Shown in pieces: positions 1-8,228 of a stretch of DNA of 64,000 bases (position 1 is its first letter; each line of letters opens with the position of its first letter). The DNA is from JAJDNH01 sp964552395 (GTDB taxonomy: Bacteria > Acidobacteriota > Thermoanaerobaculia > Thermoanaerobaculales > Sulfomarinibacteraceae): contig CAZKGM010000006.1 in NCBI GenBank assembly GCA_964552395.1, positions 1 to 64,000 of the forward strand, written 5' to 3'. The position numbers and the translations under genes are program-made. The notes under the pieces were generated by a model, which was not told the DNA's origin, did not search any database, and saw nothing but the letters and a program-made list of their open reading frames with translations.

Positions 1-143
1 CCAAACACTAATTAAACTGTATTGCGGCTAACCCACGAGCGATGGCAGCAGACTGCGAGTGAGTAGTCCAGGCCTTGCCTATCTCCTTCGTTCAGCTTCG
101 TTCTAATAGGCACCGTTTCGAGTGTCGATGACGCTTGATTGTG

Positions 144-225
144 AACCGCCAAGTCGCCAAGTACGCCAGGCTCGCTAAGAAGATATTCCCTTTCTTGTCT
201 TTGCGTTCTTCGCGCCTTGGCGGTT
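144..225. repeat. Imperfect inverted repeat of the 'GCCAAG' type
   Basis: The ends form a perfect 10-bp inverted repeat: AACCGCCAAG at 144-153 and CTTGGCGGTT at 216-225. The similarity continues inward imperfectly (TCGCCAAGTACGCCAGG against the complement of the right side). No credible gene covers it; a short minus-strand ORF across it would encode a peptide containing NRQGAKNAK. From memory, peptides of this kind recur in many genomes as mis-annotated products of dispersed palindromic repeats, so this is probably one copy of such a family. Only one copy is visible here. Bases 1-143 hold nothing else I can name. Confidence 0.6.
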
Positions 226-295
226 CAGTTGTTGCCCCACCGGGATCGTGCGTGCGTGGAGACAACCTGACTCAAGGGCACACGCAGGATCCGGG

Positions 296-838
296 CTAGT
301 CAATCCAGATCGCAAGGGTGCGGAGGGGGAGGCGGCAGCGTTGCGAGGGACCCTTGCGGACGCGCCCGACCGGCACCAGGGCCACGGGACGCCAATCCCG
401 TTCAAGGCTCAGAGCTTTGGCAACCGCGCGCTCGTGGAAGGCGCCAATCCAGCAGCTGCCCAAGCCGTGGACGGTGGCCGCAAGAAGCAGATTCTCCGTT
501 GCTGCTGCAGCATCTTGAATGCAGTACAGCTCCCGGCCCCGGTCGCCGTACTGGCGCCCGACAACCTCAGGTAAGGCGCACACCACGAACACTACCGGTG
601 CATCGGCGATGAAACGCTGTCCGAACGCTGCTTCCGCGAGCTTCTGCCGTGCTTCAAGACGGGTCACGACAACAAAGCGTGTCGCCTGCACATTCCCTGC
701 ACTCGGCGCCCACCGCGCCGCTTCCAACAGCCTTTCGACAGTTGCCAGCGGTACCGGCTCGGGCCCGAACACACGACAGGAGAACCTGCTCTGGAAAAGA
801 GCATCGTCAGCCACCCTGCGTCTCCCTGTTCGGGTCAT
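296..838 (-). CDS. Nitroreductase family protein
   Basis: Encodes about 180 residues with the layout of FMN-dependent nitroreductase-family oxidoreductases. The N-terminal part contains SRFSCRVFGPEPV followed by LLEAARWAPSAGNVQ, the FMN-contacting start of the fold. The middle has QDAAAATENLLLAA and GLGSCWIGAF, typical of the region after the dimer-interface helices, and the end carries a PVALVPVGR segment. The family reduces nitro compounds, quinones or flavins with NAD(P)H; the substrate cannot be predicted. The chosen ATG overlaps the 3' end of the upstream PilZ gene by 32 bases on the same strand, so the two are probably cotranscribed. A longer reading frame upstream runs inside the PilZ gene and looks like shadow sequence. 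Start codon moderately sure. Confidence 0.8.
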   Translation of the reverse strand: MTRTGRRRVADDALFQSRFSCRVFGPEPVPLATVERLLEAARWAPSAGNVQATRFVVVTRLEARQKLAEAAFGQRFIADAPVVFVVCALPEVVGRQYGDRGRELYCIQDAAAATENLLLAATVHGLGSCWIGAFHERAVAKALSLERDWRPVALVPVGRVRKGPSQRCRLPLRTLAIWID

Positions 839-1547
839 CGGGATCCGGCTCAACCGGGACATGGCGGGAGAGATAGGTCGCCAGCCGTTCGTCGCCGTCT
901 TCCTCGAGCGCGATGAACTGCACGGCGAACCCGAGCACTCGCTCCTTGAATGGCTCCGGGGTCCGAACCACCCGGGCCCGGGCCGAAACCGGGCGGGCCT
1001 CACCGGGCAAGCGGAAGGTCACATGAACATCCGAGCCCGCACGAAAGGCGCCCGGCCCCTCCAGCAGCATGCCGGAAGCCGAGACGTTAACCGCCCGGCA
1101 AACATCCTCTCCACCTTCCCCGAGATCAACGTCGATATGCACGAGACTGCGGAGTGCGGTCCGTGGAGCGACCTCCAACAGGTCCGAGAACGCCCTCCAC
1201 AGCCGCGCAGCTGTCCAATCGAGCGAGACCGCACGGTTGGCGCCCCGATCGACGTGCCTGGCTGCTGCGTCCAGAGTCTCGGCACTTGCCAGCAGCAGCA
1301 CGCCGGAGGCGCGGCAGGATGAGCCCTCCGCCCGCACCGCTTCGAGCAGCTCCTCGACTGAGACGCCGTCGAGCGGAAACATCACGACGATCAGGTCGAA
1401 AGGGGTGTCACGGACCAGCTCAGCAATCGTGCCGCAAGCCGAGGCCGTGAGAACCTGAAACTCCTCCCGCAGCAGCATCGGTGCCACCCGCTCGACCGCT
1501 TCACGCGGGGCGCCGACGAGAAGCACGTGCCGCTGCGGCATTACCAT
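807..1547 (-). CDS. Degenerate receiver plus PilZ domain protein
   Basis: About 246 residues. The N-terminal ~120 residues fold-match a response-regulator receiver (HVLLVGAPREAVERV at the start, DLIVVMFPLDG at the expected phosphorylation loop). The usual acceptor Asp there is replaced, with Met at the aligned position, and the conserved KP near the end is also missing, so this is probably a pseudo-receiver. The C-terminal half is a PilZ domain: RTALR fits the RxxxR motif and NVSASGMLLEG fits (D/N)xSxxG, the c-di-GMP-binding pair. It likely senses c-di-GMP. A GGDEF protein is encoded at 26061-27365. Start is unsure: ATGs at 1583, 1547 and 1541 are in frame and none has a strong ribosome site. 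A dispersed repeat ends right upstream. Confidence 0.7.
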   Translation of the reverse strand: MVMPQRHVLLVGAPREAVERVAPMLLREEFQVLTASACGTIAELVRDTPFDLIVVMFPLDGVSVEELLEAVRAEGSSCRASGVLLLASAETLDAAARHVDRGANRAVSLDWTAARLWRAFSDLLEVAPRTALRSLVHIDVDLGEGGEDVCRAVNVSASGMLLEGPGAFRAGSDVHVTFRLPGEARPVSARARVVRTPEPFKERVLGFAVQFIALEEDGDERLATYLSRHVPVEPDPDDPNRETQGG

Positions 1548-1583
1548 GAGACGATGGTACCTCGATTGCGTCAGCGTCGACAT

Positions 1584-1794
1584 CCTGGTCCGCACTGCTC
1601 ACCGCCACGCGGTTACAGAGCGCGATGCACCTTCGCCGGCCGCGTCCTACCGCCTCCGTGTGCTCCATCCTAGGCCGGCCCCTTCGGACCGTACGCCTTC
1701 GGTGTGGCCGCCCTGACGAACGGCGAGCGAGGCCCCAACGTGCCGACCGGTACACCTTCTCGGCCGTCGGTTCGAGACCACCACCGTCACCGAC
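1584..1794 (-). repeat. Dispersed ~200-bp leader repeat, copy A
   Basis: Read on the minus strand, this interval aligns end to end with 16207-16405 on the plus strand. The first 83 bases align without a gap at about 60 percent, with many C/T and A/G changes. The next ~115 bases are closer and include CAGGGCGG, CCGAAGGCGT, GAGCACACGGAGGCG and GAGCAGTGCGG-like blocks, with one gap of about 10 bases. Both copies sit immediately upstream of a gene start and point the same way as that gene (here PilZ, there gatE). A small Arg-rich reading frame stays open in both copies in the same phase, but I do not call it a gene. Confidence 0.6.
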
Positions 1795-1894
1795 CCCTCG
1801 CACGCTTCGCTTCACTCGGCGGTGACGAGTGCAGGCTTGAGGCTCGGCCGGCCCTCCAGATTGACAGGTTGATTTTTGAACATGACTCCGTTAG

Positions 1895-2140
1895 GCTCTT
1901 TCAGAGTTTGTCATCACGTCAGGGAGGAGGCAGTACACCGCGCACATGGGCTGCACTGTGGAATGTTCGAAGTTGTCTTTGGCCCCCACACGAGCGGTGT
2001 CTCCAGGTGGGCTCACAAATGCAAACGCATCATGACGTCCCCGAGCTGGAAGGCTAAAGGGAGCGTTTGACTCTCATGTCCCCCGTCGTGGGGAGCTCCG
2101 GCTCCCGACGACCCATTTCATCTGTCCCCTTTTCGCTTTT
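1895..2140 (+). ncRNA. Candidate small RNA or leader ahead of a terminator
   Basis: This stretch is visibly less GC-rich than its surroundings, holds no convincing gene, and ends in a strong intrinsic terminator at 2141-2167. A TTGACA at 1861-1866 could be a -35 box, but no good -10 was found. Internal structure includes GCCC..CAC/GTGGGC pairing around 1981-2014 and a strong hairpin at 2085-2112 (GGGAGC-TCCG-GCTCCC closed by GTCG/CGAC). I checked for tmRNA, SRP RNA and RNase P RNA signature motifs and saw none; 6S RNA could not be shown or excluded. A 64-codon ORF runs through it but has no supporting features. Confidence 0.3.
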
Positions 2141-2167
2141 CCGGGCCGCCCGGCCCGGATTTTTTTT
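2141..2167 (+). terminator. Rho-independent terminator
   Basis: CCGGGCCG at 2141-2148 pairs perfectly with CGGCCCGG at 2151-2158, followed by one A and eight T residues. This is a textbook intrinsic terminator on the plus strand. No plus-strand gene precedes it in the window, which argues for an untranslated transcript upstream. It lies 66 bases before the lepB start, so it could also attenuate lepB. Confidence 0.85.
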
Positions 2168-2233
2168 GTCATGAGAAGCGGATGCCGTGCAACCACAGCA
2201 TGCCCACAACGTATGGCATCAGCGGGAGACACG

Positions 2234-2917
2234 ATGGGCGAACTCGCTCGGAAGATCTGGCGGGAGTGGCTGCGAGGCCTAGTGGTGGTGCTCGCCGTCA
2301 CTGGGTGTATTCGATCGGCCGTCGCCGATTGGAATGATGTGCCGACCGGGTCGATGAAACCGACGATACTCGAGGGAGATCGCATCGTCGTCAACAAGCT
2401 GGCCTATGACCTGCGGGCACCCCTCGTCGGCTGGCGCCTCCTGTCGTGGTCTGATCCGGGGCGCGGAGACATTGTCATTCTGAGGTCGCCAGCCGATGGC
2501 AAGCGTCTGGTCAAACGTGTTGTGGGGGTGCCCGGCGACCGCCTGGCCATGGTTGGGGATCGGCTGCTCGTCAACGGCACCGCAGTCGCGCTCCAGAGGA
2601 CCGGCGAAATGTGGGAAAGGGGCCGTTTCGGAACCGTCCAACACCGCCTGATTGCCGATGAAAGTCTGGGGAAGAATAGCCACATGATCATGATCACCCC
2701 TGGGCTCCCCGGCCCGCGCTCCTTCCCAACGACCACGGTACCGGGAAAGCGGTACTTCGTCATGGGCGACAACCGCGACGAAAGCGCAGATTCCAGGTGG
2801 TTCGGCTTGGTGTCCCGCGAGGACATCCTCGGCCGCGCCTTCGCGGTCGCCGGATCGGTTGACTTGAGGCACCAGTGGCGCCCACGCTGGCACCGTTTTT
2901 TCACCGGCCTCAGATAG
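2234..2917 (+). CDS. lepB: Signal peptidase I
   Basis: A 227-residue type I leader peptidase (S26), which cleaves signal peptides from exported proteins at the outer face of the inner membrane. One N-terminal membrane segment (LRGLVVVLAVTG, residues 13-24) precedes the catalytic Ser40 in PTGSMKPTI. The general base Lys94 sits in RLVKRVVGVPGD, and the conserved box E reads GDNRDESADSRWFG. It is somewhat short and has a single anchor, as in many non-proteobacterial enzymes. The ATG at 2234 is preceded by GGGAG at a good distance; an in-frame ATG at 2213 lacks one. The gene stands alone between the terminator and aceE. Many exported proteins in this window would be its substrates. Confidence 0.9.
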   Translation: MGELARKIWREWLRGLVVVLAVTGCIRSAVADWNDVPTGSMKPTILEGDRIVVNKLAYDLRAPLVGWRLLSWSDPGRGDIVILRSPADGKRLVKRVVGVPGDRLAMVGDRLLVNGTAVALQRTGEMWERGRFGTVQHRLIADESLGKNSHMIMITPGLPGPRSFPTTTVPGKRYFVMGDNRDESADSRWFGLVSREDILGRAFAVAGSVDLRHQWRPRWHRFFTGLR

Positions 2918-3099
2918 CCCGCACTTTCTCCCCACCACGCGGCTGCAACGAGCGATGCGGCGGCGCTGACGTGACGTAGCAACCCTTCCCGAGCCGCGGC
3001 CGAACGGCTCTCCTCCCCTTTCGAGAATGAACTGCGTCTCGCTCGCTGTTATACGATCAATTGGCGGAACAGGGTTCTGGCCCGCAAGCGAGGTGAAAG

Positions 3100-5778
3100 A
3101 TGGCCTACCAGACGGACAGCAGCCCCGACGAGCTGGCAACGATCGAAACCGGCGAGTGGATCGACTCGCTCGAGTGGGTCCTGCGGAGCGAGGGATCGGA
3201 GCGCGTCAGGCAGCTTCTCAAGGACCTCCAGATCTACGCCAGGCGGTCCGGGGTCGACATCCCGTTCACTGCCAACACACCTCATATCAACACCTTACCG
3301 GCACAGTCCCAGCCACCCTACCCGGGAAGCCGCGAGATCGAACGGCGGATCAAGAGCATCATCCGTTGGAACGCGATGGCGATGGTCGTCAGGGCCAACC
3401 GCGAATCGAACGGAATCGGCGGTCACATCTCCACCTATGCCTCGGCCGCCACCCTATATGAAGTCGCGTTCAATCACTTTCTGCGAGGACGAACCGAGGA
3501 CCACCCCGGCGACATCGTCTACTTCCAGGGCCACGCCGCACCGGGAATCTACGCGCGAGCGTTTCTCGAGGGACGACTGACCGAAGAGCACCTGCAGAAC
3601 TTCCGCCGCGAGTTGCGCCCCGGAGGCGGGCTCTCGTCATACCCTCATCCGTGGCTGATGCCAGACTTCTGGCAGTTCCCGACGGTGTCCATGGGCCTGG
3701 CCCCGATCATGGCGATCTACCAGGCACGGTTTCAGAGGTACCTCGAGGACCGCGGTCTGATCCAGCACACCGACGCGCGGGTCTGGGCCTTCTTGGGCGA
3801 CGGCGAGACCGATGAGCCGGAAACGTTGGGAGCCATCACCCTCGCCTCCCGAGAGGGCCTGGATAACCTCGTGTTCGTCATCAACTGCAACCTGCAGCGC
3901 CTGGACGGCCCCGTGCGCGGCAATGGGAAGATCATCCAGGAGCTGGAGGCCGCGTTCCGTGGCGCCGGCTGGAACGTCATCAAGGTCATCTGGGGCGACG
4001 ACTGGGATCCCCTCCTCGAACGAGATCGCACCGGTCTCCTGATCCGTCGCATGAACGAGGTCGTGGACGGTGACAGCCAGAAGTACAGCATCTCGTCCGG
4101 CGGGTTCATTCGCGATCACTTCTTCGGCAAGTACCCGCAGCTGCTGGAGCTGGTTGCCGACTACTCGGACGAACAGCTGGAGAAACTGCGCTTCGGCGGT
4201 CACGACCCCGACAAGGTCTTTGCCGCGTACCAAGCGGCGGTCGAGCATGGCGGCTCGCCAACGGTGATCCTGGCGCGAACAATCAAGGGGTACGGGCTCG
4301 GAGAAACCGGCGAGGGACGGAATGTCACCCACCAGCAGAAGAAGCTCAACGAGGAGGAGCTGCGGCACTTCCGCACCCGGTTCGGAATCCCGATCTCGGA
4401 CGACCAGGTCGCCGAGGCGCCCTTCTACCGGCCACCTGAGGGGAGCGCCGAGGCAGAGTACATGAGGGAGCGACGCCGCGCGCTCGGCGGCTACCTCCCA
4501 CGCCGGATCGTTCAGGTCCAGGGGCTCCGCGCCCCGGAGACGAGCCTGTTCGAGGAGTTCAGGCGCGGCTCCGGTGGCCGAGAGGTCTCGACCACCATGG
4601 CAATGGTCCGGATGCTGACAAAGCTTCTCGATGACCCGGAGGTTGGCAAGAGGATCGTTCCGATCATCCCCGATGAGGCTCGGACCTTTGGCATGGAGTC
4701 TCTCTTCCGCAAGGTCGGCATCTACTCACACGCGGGGCAGCTGTACGAGCCGGTCGATGCCGACACGCTGCTGTACTACCGAGAGGCACAGGACGGTCAG
4801 CTCTTGGAGGAAGGGATCACGGAGGCCGGCGCAATGTCATCGTTCATCGCGGCGGGTACAGCCTACGCGACGCACGGCGTGACGATGATTCCCTTCTTCC
4901 TCCACTACTCGATGTTCGGTTTTCAGCGCATCGGCGATCTCATCTGGGCGGCTGGCGACATGCGGGCGCGGGGGTTCCTCATCGGTGGGACTGCCGGCCG
5001 GACCACCCTGGCCGGCGAGGGCCTGCAGCACCAGGATGGACAGAGCCAGCTCCTGGCCTACCCGGTGCCCAACATCGTGGCCTATGACCCAGCCTTTGCC
5101 TACGAAATCGCAGTCATTGTTGGCGACGGCATCCGCCGCATGTACGAGCAGGGCGAGGACGTTTTCTACTACCTTACCGTGGGAAACGAGCCATACGAGA
5201 TGCCGCCGATGCCGGATGGGGTAGAAGAGGGCATCGTCCGGGGCATGTACCGCTTCCGGACGGCCGCGAACCCGGATGCGCCGCTCAGGGCGCACCTCTT
5301 CGGCAGTGGCGCAATCCTCAACGAAGCCCTGCGGGCCCAGCAGCTTCTCGAAGAGCTTTTCGACGTTTCCGCCGACGTCTGGAGCGTCACGAGCTACAAG
5401 GAGCTCTACCGCGATGGCACCGAAACCGACCGCTGGAACCGCCTCCATCCCGGTGAGCCCCCGCGCACCCCCTTCGTGAGCCGCTGCCTCGCCGACGAGC
5501 GCGGCGTCTTCGTCATGGCATCCGACTACGTCAAAGCTCTCCCCCACTCCATCTGTCGCTGGTTCCCACGGCCCCCAGTCGCCCTCGGTACAGATGGTTT
5601 CGGACGCAGCGACAGCCGATCCGACCTCCGCCGGTTCTTCGAGGTCGACGCCGAGCACATCGTCGTCGCGACCCTCGGCTCCCTCGCCGCCGACGGATCA
5701 ATCGCCGCCGAGACCGTTGACAACGCCATCCGCCAGCTCGGGATCGATCCAGATCGGCCCAACCCGGCCGTCTCGTGA
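3100..5778 (+). CDS. aceE: Pyruvate dehydrogenase E1 component (homodimeric)
   Basis: 892 residues, the normal size for the homodimeric E1 that decarboxylates pyruvate with thiamin diphosphate and reductively acetylates the lipoyl group of E2. The TPP/Mg motif begins at GDG (residues 233-235), continues DEPETLGAITLASREGLDN and ends NCNLQRLDGPVRGN. The C-terminal half has the pyrimidine-binding and transketolase C-terminal regions, with GGTAGRTTLAGEGLQHQDGQ typical of AceE. A GAGGTG ribosome site precedes the ATG. It lies 10 bases before aceF, whose ribosome site overlaps the aceE stop, so the two form one operon. No lipoamide dehydrogenase gene follows. The TPP requirement links it to the thiamin-responsive locus at 23 kb, although no riboswitch is seen here. 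Confidence 0.95.
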   Translation: MAYQTDSSPDELATIETGEWIDSLEWVLRSEGSERVRQLLKDLQIYARRSGVDIPFTANTPHINTLPAQSQPPYPGSREIERRIKSIIRWNAMAMVVRANRESNGIGGHISTYASAATLYEVAFNHFLRGRTEDHPGDIVYFQGHAAPGIYARAFLEGRLTEEHLQNFRRELRPGGGLSSYPHPWLMPDFWQFPTVSMGLAPIMAIYQARFQRYLEDRGLIQHTDARVWAFLGDGETDEPETLGAITLASREGLDNLVFVINCNLQRLDGPVRGNGKIIQELEAAFRGAGWNVIKVIWGDDWDPLLERDRTGLLIRRMNEVVDGDSQKYSISSGGFIRDHFFGKYPQLLELVADYSDEQLEKLRFGGHDPDKVFAAYQAAVEHGGSPTVILARTIKGYGLGETGEGRNVTHQQKKLNEEELRHFRTRFGIPISDDQVAEAPFYRPPEGSAEAEYMRERRRALGGYLPRRIVQVQGLRAPETSLFEEFRRGSGGREVSTTMAMVRMLTKLLDDPEVGKRIVPIIPDEARTFGMESLFRKVGIYSHAGQLYEPVDADTLLYYREAQDGQLLEEGITEAGAMSSFIAAGTAYATHGVTMIPFFLHYSMFGFQRIGDLIWAAGDMRARGFLIGGTAGRTTLAGEGLQHQDGQSQLLAYPVPNIVAYDPAFAYEIAVIVGDGIRRMYEQGEDVFYYLTVGNEPYEMPPMPDGVEEGIVRGMYRFRTAANPDAPLRAHLFGSGAILNEALRAQQLLEELFDVSADVWSVTSYKELYRDGTETDRWNRLHPGEPPRTPFVSRCLADERGVFVMASDYVKALPHSICRWFPRPPVALGTDGFGRSDSRSDLRRFFEVDAEHIVVATLGSLAADGSIAAETVDNAIRQLGIDPDRPNPAVS

Positions 5779-5788
5779 GGAGGCACGA

Positions 5789-7087
5789 ATGCCGACACCT
5801 GTGAAGCTCCCTGCCCTGGGTGAGAACATCGACTCGGCAGATGTGGTCAGTGTCCTCGTGGCTCCCGGTGACACCGTGGCGAAGAACCAACCTCTCCTCG
5901 AGGTCGAGACCGGCAAGGCATCCGTGGAAATCCCCTCCCCAGCGGCCGGCATCATCCGGGAGGTCCTCGCCAAGACCGGCGACACGGTGGCGGTGGGTAG
6001 GACCATCCTGACGCTGGAGGGCGGCGACGCGCCCGCTGCCTCGGCCGCAGCGCCACCCGCCACTGCCGCGGAGTCCCGGGAAAGCCAGCTGTCGACTTCC
6101 ACACCGGTAGTACCATCGCCGCCGCCCGCGGAGGCCCGTCCGGCGGCGACGTCGCCCCGTCTTCTGAAGGCTCCCGAGCCCAAGGTCCCCGGTCACAGGC
6201 TGGTCCCCGCGGCGCCTACGGTGCGCCGGTTTGCCCGCCAGGTTGGGGTAGAGATCAGCGACGTTCGCGGCACCGGGCCGGGGGGCCGGATCTCGATCGA
6301 TGATGTCAAGGCTCACGCCAAGCGCCTGCTCTCCACGCCATCCGGAGGCCGCGGGGCCCAGAGAGAGCTCCCCGATTTCACCACATGGGGAGAGGTCGAG
6401 CTCGAGCCCATGAGCTCCGTCAGGAGGCTGACAGCCGAGGCCATGTCCTTCTCCTGGGCCAACGTGCCGCAGGTCACCCACCACGACGTCGCCGACGTCA
6501 CCCATCTGGAGGAGCTTCGCCAGCGCTACGCCCGACGCGTTGAGGCTGCGGGCGGCAAGCTGACGACGACCGCAGTGCTTGTCAGGGTCGTTGCCTCAGC
6601 GCTTGCCGTCTTTCCGAAGTTCAACTCCAGCATTGACATCGCGAACCAGCAGATCATCCGCAAGCGTTACATCAACATCGGCGTCGCCGTCGACACCGAC
6701 CGCGGCCTTTTGGTACCCGTGATCAAGGAGGCCGGCACCAAGAGCATCTCCACGGTTGCAGCCGAGCTCTCCGACGTCGCATCCCGGGCGCGGGAACGCA
6801 AGCTCGGTGCCGACGAGCTGCAAGGGGCAACGTTCACCATCTCGAACCTCGGTGGGATCGGCGGCACCGGGTTCGACCCGATCGTCAACTGGCCCGAAGC
6901 AGCCGTCCTCGGCGTATCCCGTGCCCGCATCCAACCGGTGTGGGACGGACAGGCCTTTCAACCTCGCCTCCTCCTCCCGCTGTCCCTGACCTATGACCAC
7001 CGCCTCATCGACGGCGCCGACGCCGCACGTTTCCTGCGTTGGGTCTGCGAGGCGATCGAGGAGCCTCTTCTACTTTCGCTGGAGTAG
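5789..7087 (+). CDS. aceF: Pyruvate dehydrogenase E2, dihydrolipoyl acetyltransferase
   Basis: 432 residues. A single N-terminal lipoyl domain carries the modified Lys43 in VETGKASVEIP, followed by an Ala/Pro-rich linker. The peripheral subunit-binding domain (APTVRRFARQVGVE then GTGPGGRISIDDV) comes next. The C-terminal catalytic domain ends with YDHRLIDGADAARFL, matching the HxxxDG active-site motif. It transfers acetyl groups to CoA in the pyruvate dehydrogenase core. Start chosen from TGAGGAGG spanning the aceE stop, 6 bases before the ATG. A reading frame extends upstream into aceE but is spurious. One lipoyl domain, rather than the three of E. coli, is ordinary outside enterics. It is convergent with the phnE gene 39 bases downstream. 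Confidence 0.93.
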   Translation: MPTPVKLPALGENIDSADVVSVLVAPGDTVAKNQPLLEVETGKASVEIPSPAAGIIREVLAKTGDTVAVGRTILTLEGGDAPAASAAAPPATAAESRESQLSTSTPVVPSPPPAEARPAATSPRLLKAPEPKVPGHRLVPAAPTVRRFARQVGVEISDVRGTGPGGRISIDDVKAHAKRLLSTPSGGRGAQRELPDFTTWGEVELEPMSSVRRLTAEAMSFSWANVPQVTHHDVADVTHLEELRQRYARRVEAAGGKLTTTAVLVRVVASALAVFPKFNSSIDIANQQIIRKRYINIGVAVDTDRGLLVPVIKEAGTKSISTVAAELSDVASRARERKLGADELQGATFTISNLGGIGGTGFDPIVNWPEAAVLGVSRARIQPVWDGQAFQPRLLLPLSLTYDHRLIDGADAARFLRWVCEAIEEPLLLSLE

Positions 7088-7126
7088 CTTCCGCCTGAGA
7101 CCCGGTTGCCGGCCAGGGAAGAGCTT

Positions 7127-8221
7127 CTATACGATTCGCTCTCGGATCTTCGCCGAAACAATGTCCATGAGCCAGACCGTGATGGCAATCAGCAGCACAA
7201 GCGTGCCAACCTCTCCCCATTCGCCGAGATCCACTCGGGGCTTGAGGATATAGCCGATTCCACCCCCACCCACAAAGCCGATAATGGTCGACATGCGAAC
7301 GTTGATGTCCCAGCGATAGATCGTGAACGAGAGGAATGGGGGCAGCACCTGAGGCACGACGCCGTAGCGCAGGACCTGAAGGGCGCCGGCTCCGGTTGCG
7401 GTGATGGCCTCCACCGGCCCGAGGTCGATGCTCTCGATCTGCTCCGAGTAGAGCTTCGTGAGGGCAGCGACTGAGTGGATCCACAGCGCCAGGACGCCAG
7501 CGAACGGCCCGATACCCACCCATGAGATGAAGATGAGGGCCCAAACCAGAGGCTCGACGGCCCGGGTGAAGTTCATGCCTGCACGCACCAAGTTATAGAG
7601 ACCTCGGGCCAATACGCTGCCGCGGGTTAGGTTGCGCGCGGCGAGGAAGGAGAGCGCGAAGGCAATCGGGATCGCGAACGCAGTTGCCATGAAGGCCAGG
7701 AACACGGTCTGAACCAGCAACACGACACCCTGGTGAAGAACCGAGGCCGACGGATGGACGAGGCCGCGAACAATGTCGGACGCCTTCGAGAACTTCGTCA
7801 GAAACGCGGGCAGGTCGACCTCCGTGATGAGCCAGCCGGCAAAGAAGGTGAGCTCGATGAATAGAACGGCGAACCAGCCGCGTACGGTATGCGACCACGG
7901 CAGGTCGGCCTCCCACTCGGGAACGCCACGCACCAGCGCCCGTCCCGGTGAGGAGCCGATCCAGCGGGAGAACAGGTTCCAGACGAGCGCCAGAACAATC
8001 CCCGCTGCGACCATCCAGGCATAGTGCAGGAGGTCGAGTGCCTCCTCGGCCGTGAGCAAGAGGCCGGTCGGTCCGCGCCGACCGGAGAAGGCGATGGTCA
8101 GGAGCTCCGCCATCAAACCCGCCGTCGTCAGGAGCAGGGCATCGATCGCCAGAGCCTTGAGCCGAGCGACGCTCTTCTTCATGCGGTTCGCGTCGGCGGG
8201 ATTAGTTTCGGCTGGTGGCAT
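7127..8221 (-). CDS. phnE: Phosphonate-type ABC transporter permease
   Basis: About 364 residues, several membrane segments, inner-membrane channel subunit of a PhnCDE-type importer. The C-terminal ~260 residues match the BPD_transp_1 fold of PhnE: GPVEAITATGAGALQVLRYG is the cytoplasmic coupling motif, and VRMSTIIGFVGGGGIG is the characteristic PhnE ending. The first ~100 residues, with two extra predicted membrane segments, are longer than usual for PhnE. Third gene of a phnD-phnC-phnE operon; its ATG lies 7 bases after the phnC stop, with GAGG overlapping that stop as ribosome site. Substrate could be phosphonate, phosphite or another oxyanion; no C-P lyase genes are present, so phosphonate itself is not shown. 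Confidence 0.85.
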   Translation of the reverse strand: MPPAETNPADANRMKKSVARLKALAIDALLLTTAGLMAELLTIAFSGRRGPTGLLLTAEEALDLLHYAWMVAAGIVLALVWNLFSRWIGSSPGRALVRGVPEWEADLPWSHTVRGWFAVLFIELTFFAGWLITEVDLPAFLTKFSKASDIVRGLVHPSASVLHQGVVLLVQTVFLAFMATAFAIPIAFALSFLAARNLTRGSVLARGLYNLVRAGMNFTRAVEPLVWALIFISWVGIGPFAGVLALWIHSVAALTKLYSEQIESIDLGPVEAITATGAGALQVLRYGVVPQVLPPFLSFTIYRWDINVRMSTIIGFVGGGGIGYILKPRVDLGEWGEVGTLVLLIAITVWLMDIVSAKIRERIV

Positions 8222-8228
8222 GCGATCC

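Noticed and set aside
75..116. TGCCTAT/ATAGGCA dyad with CTTCGTTC repeats, compared with 21230-21260
   Set aside because: The CTCCTTCG-like similarity between the two places is short and could be chance; not enough to call a repeat family.
1768..1800. GGTTCGAGACC resembling a tRNA T-loop
   Set aside because: No matching T stem, anticodon arm or acceptor stem could be built around it; it lies inside or beside the dispersed repeat.
1501..1815. Arg-rich 104-codon minus-strand ORF
   Set aside because: It covers dispersed repeat copy A and the start of the PilZ gene in another frame; no domain or ribosome site supports it.
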